In this document: one piece after another, positions 59,073-64,000 of the stretch | Numbering within the stretch: the stretch's first letter is position 1 | How the letters are laid out: each line of letters opens with the position of its first letter | Assembly (NCBI GenBank): GCA_042663485.1 | Contig: JBHTAF010000001.1 | Source of the DNA: Natronosalvus sp042663485 | Lineage (GTDB): Archaea; Halobacteriota; Halobacteria; Halobacteriales; Natrialbaceae | Length of the DNA stretch: 64,000 nt | Direction: 5' to 3' (one strand) | The notes under the pieces: generated by a model | Seen by the model: only the letters and a program-made list of their open reading frames with translations | What the model was told of the DNA's origin: nothing | Database searches by the model: none | Translations under genes and position numbers: made by a program

Positions 59073-60500
59073 ATGGTCGTCGGAGACATTTCGACTGGAA
59101 CGGACGTACTCGTCATCGGTGCGGGCCCAGCAGGCTACGTGGCCGCGATTCGGGCCGGCCAACTCGACCTCGACGTCACGCTCGTCGAGAAAGAGGCCTA
59201 CGGGGGAACCTGCCTCAACCACGGCTGTATCCCTTCGAAGGCGCTCATCACCGCCAGCGACCTGGCCCACGAGGCCGGCAACGCCGAGGAGATGGGCATC
59301 CACGCCGACCCGGCCATCGACCTCGAGGGAATGGTCTCCTGGAAGGACGGCGTCGTCGATCAACTGACCAGCGGCGTCGAGAAGCTCTGTAAGGCCAACG
59401 GGGTCAACCTCATGGAGGGGATCGCCCACTTCGACGGCGAGAACACGGTTCGCGTCTCCCACGGCGGCGAGGGTCAGGGCAGCGAATCCATCGACTTCGA
59501 ACACGCGATCGTCGCCACCGGCTCTCGCCCGATCGAGATCCCGAACTTCTCGTACGACGACGAGCCCGTACTCAACTCGCGGCAGGCCCTCGCGCTCGAC
59601 TCGGTCCCCGACTCGCTGGTCGTCGTCGGGGCCGGCTACATCGGGATGGAACTCGCGACCGTCTTCGCGAAACTCGGCACCGACGTAACCGTCGTCGAGA
59701 TGCTCGACGAGGCGCTCAATGGCTTCGACCCCGACCTCGCCCGTCCGGTCAAAAAACGCGCGAAAGACCTCGGGATCGACTTCCACTTCGAGTACGGAGC
59801 CTCTCGCTGGAGCGAGCACGGCAACGGCATTCGCGTCGAGGCCACCTCCGAGGAGGGCGAGGACACGCTCGAGATCGACGCCGAGAAGGTCCTCGTGGCC
59901 GTCGGCCGCGCACCCGTCTCCGATACGCTCGAACTCGAGGCCGCCGGCATCGAAACCGACGAACGGGGCTTCATCCCGACCGACGACCGCGGACGGACGA
60001 ACGTCGAGCACATCTTCGCCGTCGGCGACGTCGCTGGCGAACCGATGCTCGCCCACGCCGGCAGCAAGGAGGGCCAGGTCGCCGCCGAGGTCATCGCTGG
60101 CGAACCCTCGGCGCTCGACTACCAGGCGATGCCCGCAGCCGTCTTCACGGATCCTGAAATCGGTACCGTCGGCATGACCGAGATGGAGGCCGAGGAGATA
60201 GGTTTCGAGACGGTCTCCGGGAAGTTCCCGTTCCAGGCTAGCGGCCGTGCGCTCACCACTGGCCACACCGACGGCTTCGTCAAGATCGTCGCCGACGAGG
60301 ACGCCGGGTTCGTTCTGGGCGCCCAGATCGTCGGCCCCGAGGCCTCCGAACTGATCGCCGAACTCGGTCTCGCCATCGAACTCGGAGCCACCCTCGAGGA
60401 CGTCGCGGCCACGATTCACACCCACCCGACGCTCTCGGAAGCCGTGATGGAAGCCGCCGAAAACGCGCTCGGACACGCGATTCACACGCTGAACCGGTGA
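59073..60500 (+). CDS. lpdA: Dihydrolipoyl dehydrogenase
   Basis: A 475-aa flavoenzyme (E3) reoxidising dihydrolipoyl groups of 2-oxoacid dehydrogenases. FAD motif VIGAGPAGYVAAIRAGQ (near residue 15), redox disulfide in GGTCLNHGCIPSKAL (near residue 47), NAD motif VVVGAGYIGMELATVFAKLG, FAVGDVAGEPMLAHAGSKEGQVAAEVIAG, and the His-Glu pair IHTHPTLSEAVMEAAE at the C-terminus. In many haloarchaea lpdA ends a pdhA-pdhB-pdhC operon; here no E1 or E2 genes are adjacent, so it stands alone with its own promoter. Confidence 0.95.
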   Translation: MVVGDISTGTDVLVIGAGPAGYVAAIRAGQLDLDVTLVEKEAYGGTCLNHGCIPSKALITASDLAHEAGNAEEMGIHADPAIDLEGMVSWKDGVVDQLTSGVEKLCKANGVNLMEGIAHFDGENTVRVSHGGEGQGSESIDFEHAIVATGSRPIEIPNFSYDDEPVLNSRQALALDSVPDSLVVVGAGYIGMELATVFAKLGTDVTVVEMLDEALNGFDPDLARPVKKRAKDLGIDFHFEYGASRWSEHGNGIRVEATSEEGEDTLEIDAEKVLVAVGRAPVSDTLELEAAGIETDERGFIPTDDRGRTNVEHIFAVGDVAGEPMLAHAGSKEGQVAAEVIAGEPSALDYQAMPAAVFTDPEIGTVGMTEMEAEEIGFETVSGKFPFQASGRALTTGHTDGFVKIVADEDAGFVLGAQIVGPEASELIAELGLAIELGATLEDVAATIHTHPTLSEAVMEAAENALGHAIHTLNR

Positions 60501-60657
60501 CCGGTATCAGATGACCGCTGACCGCTAACCGACCGACATCGCTCGTTGCTGTTCGTCGCTGCTCACCGTTGTTCATCGTCGCTCGTCCTTTCTGCTTCCC
60601 CTCACACTCGAGCAACCGTTCGCTTCGTCAGCCGTGGAACTCGAGAAGCCGTTGCAC

Positions 60658-61140
60658 TCAGACGACCTCGAGCGCCCCCTTCATCCCACGGTGACGGTGG
60701 GGAGTGCAGTAGTAGGTGTAGACACCCGGCTCGTCGAACGTGAACGAGAACGTTTCCCCCTCGCCGTACTGCTCGCCACTCTCGAACGCACCGTCGGTGT
60801 CGACCACGTCGTGTCGACCGCCCGCACCCGTCCACTCCCAGGTGACCGTCGAGCCAGCCTCGACGCGAACAGCCCGTGGGGCGTATCCCATCCCCTCGCG
60901 ACCGGTGCCGACCGCGACGACCAGCTCTTCCTCGCTGGCCTCCGTCCAGTCGACGGTTCCCGGATGATCGATCCCGTCGAGGTGTCCATCGAAATGGGGC
61001 TCGTCGTCCTCGGCGACGAACGATTCGCCCTCGTAGTAGTCGCCGTCGTCACCGCCCCCGAAGAGACACCCCGATAGTCCCGCGGTCGCCACGAGTCCGA
61101 TTCCCTCGAGAACCCGCCGCCTGGTCGCTCGCTTACGCAT
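60658..61140 (-). CDS. Halocyanin-type blue copper protein
   Basis: A 160-aa exported electron carrier. MRKRATRRRVLEGIGLVATAGLSGC carries the RR motif and a lipobox, so the protein is Tat-exported and lipid-anchored. The plastocyanin-like domain (about residues 65-160) has the type 1 copper ligands: His in GGRHDVVDT, Cys in YTYYCTPH, the following His, and Met in HRGMKG. It should transfer electrons at the outer face of the membrane. Start chosen at the signal sequence. No oxidase genes are adjacent. Confidence 0.93.
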   Translation of the reverse strand: MRKRATRRRVLEGIGLVATAGLSGCLFGGGDDGDYYEGESFVAEDDEPHFDGHLDGIDHPGTVDWTEASEEELVVAVGTGREGMGYAPRAVRVEAGSTVTWEWTGAGGRHDVVDTDGAFESGEQYGEGETFSFTFDEPGVYTYYCTPHRHRGMKGALEVV

Positions 61141-61448
61141 ATACCTAGGCGTTCGGCTTCGTGGCCATAGCTCTCTCGCTCTCGCTCCCGCTGTACAACG
61201 TATGTCAACGTCTTCTTACGCGTGCACGTACGACCTACACCGTACGCGGGTACCACTCGATCCGACCCCACCTGCCAGGGAGGGATGACCGATCGACCTC
61301 CGCCCGCGGGACACCACTCGACGAGCAGCCGCGCCGTTCGACGGACCTGCCCCCGAATCAGGGGATACATTTATTATCATTTTGACGTTCCTCGAGCACC
61401 CGTGATCGGTGAAAAACCGTGCCATGGTAGCGGGCTCCCACGGAGCTA
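61141..61448. other. Intergenic region upstream of the rRNA promoters
   Basis: About 310 bp between halocyanin and the first rRNA promoter. No protein or RNA gene is visible; it includes the halocyanin promoter on the minus strand. Confidence 0.6.
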
Positions 61449-61460
61449 TCGGTTCGATGG

Positions 61461-61930
61461 CCTTATATACTAACCCTCTCCTCGAATAGAATGCAAACGA
61501 CGTGGCCCACGCGGCCACGTCCCCTCTGGCCGTTTCCCGGCACGGAGGTTGGCACTGCATTCCACCCTTACACTGGGCGTCGAACCGATCCGACGACCTT
61601 AAGTGTGTAAGCCAACTCGGATTGGACGCAAACGTGGTCGGCCTCGCCGGCCACACCAATCCAACGGCCTTATATACTTAGGGGCGTTCAGATTGGAACG
61701 CGAACGCCTCGCCGGATGCGACTTCCGGTCGGGCCGCGATCCGATGCCCTTAAGTGTGTAAGGCGACTCGGATTGGATGTGAACGAGGTCGGCTTCGCCG
61801 GCTTCGATCCGATCCGACGCCCTTAAGTAAACGAGGGCATTCGGATGCAAACGCAAAGAACGCGTGATCGATGGGGCGTTCAACTCGCTCCATCATCTCG
61901 GGCTCGGTTCGAAGGGGTTATGTACCCCGG
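61461..61930 (+). promoter_or_regulatory. Tandem promoters of the rRNA operon
   Basis: Five AT-box promoters, CCTTATATAC (61461), CCTTAAGTG (61598), CCTTATATAC (61668), CCTTAAGTG (61748) and CCTTAAGTAA (61821), are each preceded by a CGATCCGACG- or CCAATCCAACG-like word and followed after 10-15 bp by a GGATTGGA[CT]G[CT][AG]AACG-like repeat. Their spacing is 136, 70, 80 and 73 bp. A weaker sixth candidate GGTTATGTACC lies at 61916. Haloarchaeal rRNA operons are known to use several tandem promoters to raise output. Confidence 0.8.
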
Positions 61931-62042
61931 ACGACCTACAATGTAGTCCGAAGGAAATGAGGATCTCACCCCTGCGGTCCGCCGTACAGATGGGATCTGA
62001 TGTTAGCCTTGGTAGTTCGGTGACGCTCGATCGGTTTATCGA

Positions 62043-62062
62043 GGTTGGTCACCGAACGGACC
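62043..62062 (+). other. 5' half of the 16S rRNA processing stem
   Basis: GGTTGGT-CACC-GAACGGACC can pair with GGTCCGTTC-ACCGACC at 63637-63652 (one G-T pair, a 4-nt bulge CACC). These sequences flank the 16S gene, and such helices with bulges are where archaeal splicing endonuclease cuts the precursor. Confidence 0.6.
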
Positions 62063-62125
62063 CATTTAGTGTGAGTGTGTACCTACATTCACCGCCAACT
62101 CCTCCAGCTCTGCTGGAGGGATAGC

Positions 62126-63599
<1,474 letters not shown>

Positions 63600-63716
63600 A
63601 CAGACCGGGACTGGGGCGACGCCCCAGCCCACACGCGGTCCGTTCACCGACCGCTCGATCGGCCGAGCGAGCACCTTTGAACTACCAAGGCTAACGTTGT
63701 GCCCCCGAGAGGGGGT
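63600..63716 (+). other. 16S-tRNA-Ala internal spacer with 3' processing half
   Basis: Spacer with a hairpin CTGGGGC-GA-CGCCCCAG (63611-63627) and the 3' half of the 16S processing stem GGTCCGTTC-ACCGACC at 63637-63652, which pairs with 62043-62062. Confidence 0.65.
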
Positions 63717-63788
63717 GGGCCCATAGCTCAGTGGTAGAGTGCCTCCTTTGCAAGGAGGATGCCCAGGGTTCGAATCCCTGTGGGTCCA
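63717..63788 (+). tRNA. tRNA-Ala(TGC)
   Basis: Acceptor GGGCCCA/TGGGTCC, D arm TAGCTCAGTGGTAGAGTGC, anticodon stem CCTCC/GGAGG with loop TTTGCAA (anticodon TGC), T arm CAGGG-TTCGAAT-CCCTG, discriminator A. CCA is not encoded. It lies in the 16S-23S spacer, as is usual in haloarchaea. Confidence 0.96.
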
Positions 63789-64000
63789 TCTCTCGGGTGA
63801 CGATCGTTGTACTCTTTCGAGTACGGCGTCTGATCCCGAATGAACCGATGCACCACCCCGCGTAAGCGTGGGTGGGAAGGGTCGATGTCACCAGCCGTCT
63901 ACTGGTGGCAGATGAGACCGTGTGTACGTGTAGTCCAGGCGTCCACTGGACCCGTTCCCGGGTCACAACCGCTGCATTCTGTGCAGCACCGATCCGAAAG
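63789..64000 (+). other. Spacer between tRNA-Ala and 23S rRNA (not reached)
   Basis: 212 bp of internal spacer. I see no 23S start sequence before the window ends, so the 23S gene begins beyond it. The sequence contains short inverted arms such as TCCAGGCGTCCACTGGA (63932-63948) that may belong to 23S processing. Confidence 0.6.

Noticed and set aside
59043..60485. A 480-residue open frame opposite lpdA
   Set aside because: Exact antisense of a well-supported enzyme gene.

Overview
The window is a GC-rich chromosomal segment from a halophilic archaeon (class Halobacteria). Evidence: strongly acidic proteins, heavy use of CTCGAG-type words, Tat/lipobox secretion signals, archaeal-only or archaeal-type enzymes (PurO, Hjc, type 2 IPP isomerase, halocyanin), TATA boxes about 25-30 bp before start codons (leaderless transcripts), and an archaeal 16S rRNA gene whose spacer carries tRNA-Ala(TGC). 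Two leucyl-tRNA synthetase genes in tandem recall the Natrialba/Natrinema branch, but the sequence alone does not give me a genus.

Layout. 0-19 kb: mostly housekeeping and hypothetical genes (GNAT acetyltransferase, SUI1/aIF1, MFS transporter, a four-PAS histidine kinase bracketed by two paralogous small proteins, an enoyl-reductase-like oxidoreductase, Hjc resolvase, a Tat-exported PQQ-propeller protein, an acyl-CoA dehydrogenase broken by a one-base frameshift, a SWIM protein, a rhodanese lipoprotein, tRNA-Gln, a cupin/zinc-ribbon fusion, PurO). At 18.9-19.4 kb lies a conspicuously AT-rich membrane-protein gene. 19.6-30.9 kb: a Ski2-like helicase, three consecutive secreted or membrane-anchored acidic proteins, and a complete iron-siderophore type ABC importer preceded by a palindromic DtxR/IdeR-like operator, then a cupin, a cold-shock protein and a beta carbonic anhydrase.

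30.9-31.8 kb is the most unusual part. It is a 940-bp gene-free, relatively AT-rich region between divergent genes (carbonic anhydrase and hemL). It carries three copies of an element that closely resembles the archaeal origin recognition box (core GAAACGAAGGGGTG), two of them a perfect 27-bp inverted repeat, so it looks like a replication origin. No orc1/cdc6 gene is present anywhere in the 64 kb. A fourth near-identical box lies 8.3 kb away inside an ABC-transporter gene.

33-50 kb: XPD/Rad3-like helicase, an orphan thiamine-type binding lipoprotein, a MacB-like ABC exporter, ribose-5-phosphate isomerase, a methyltransferase/OsmC pair, IPP isomerase, DUF547, a PerM/AI-2E family membrane protein, prephenate dehydratase and Hsp20. 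50.7-56.6 kb: tandem leucyl-tRNA synthetases, one bacterial-like with intact HIGH/KMSKS, one archaeal-like whose KMSKS is replaced by SMSSS. 56.7-61.1 kb: a short leaderless ORF coupled to a DUF2071 gene, threonine dehydratase, dihydrolipoamide dehydrogenase and halocyanin. 61.4 kb to the end: an rRNA operon with about six tandem promoters, complete 16S, the spacer tRNA-Ala(TGC), and the spacer before a 23S gene that is not reached.
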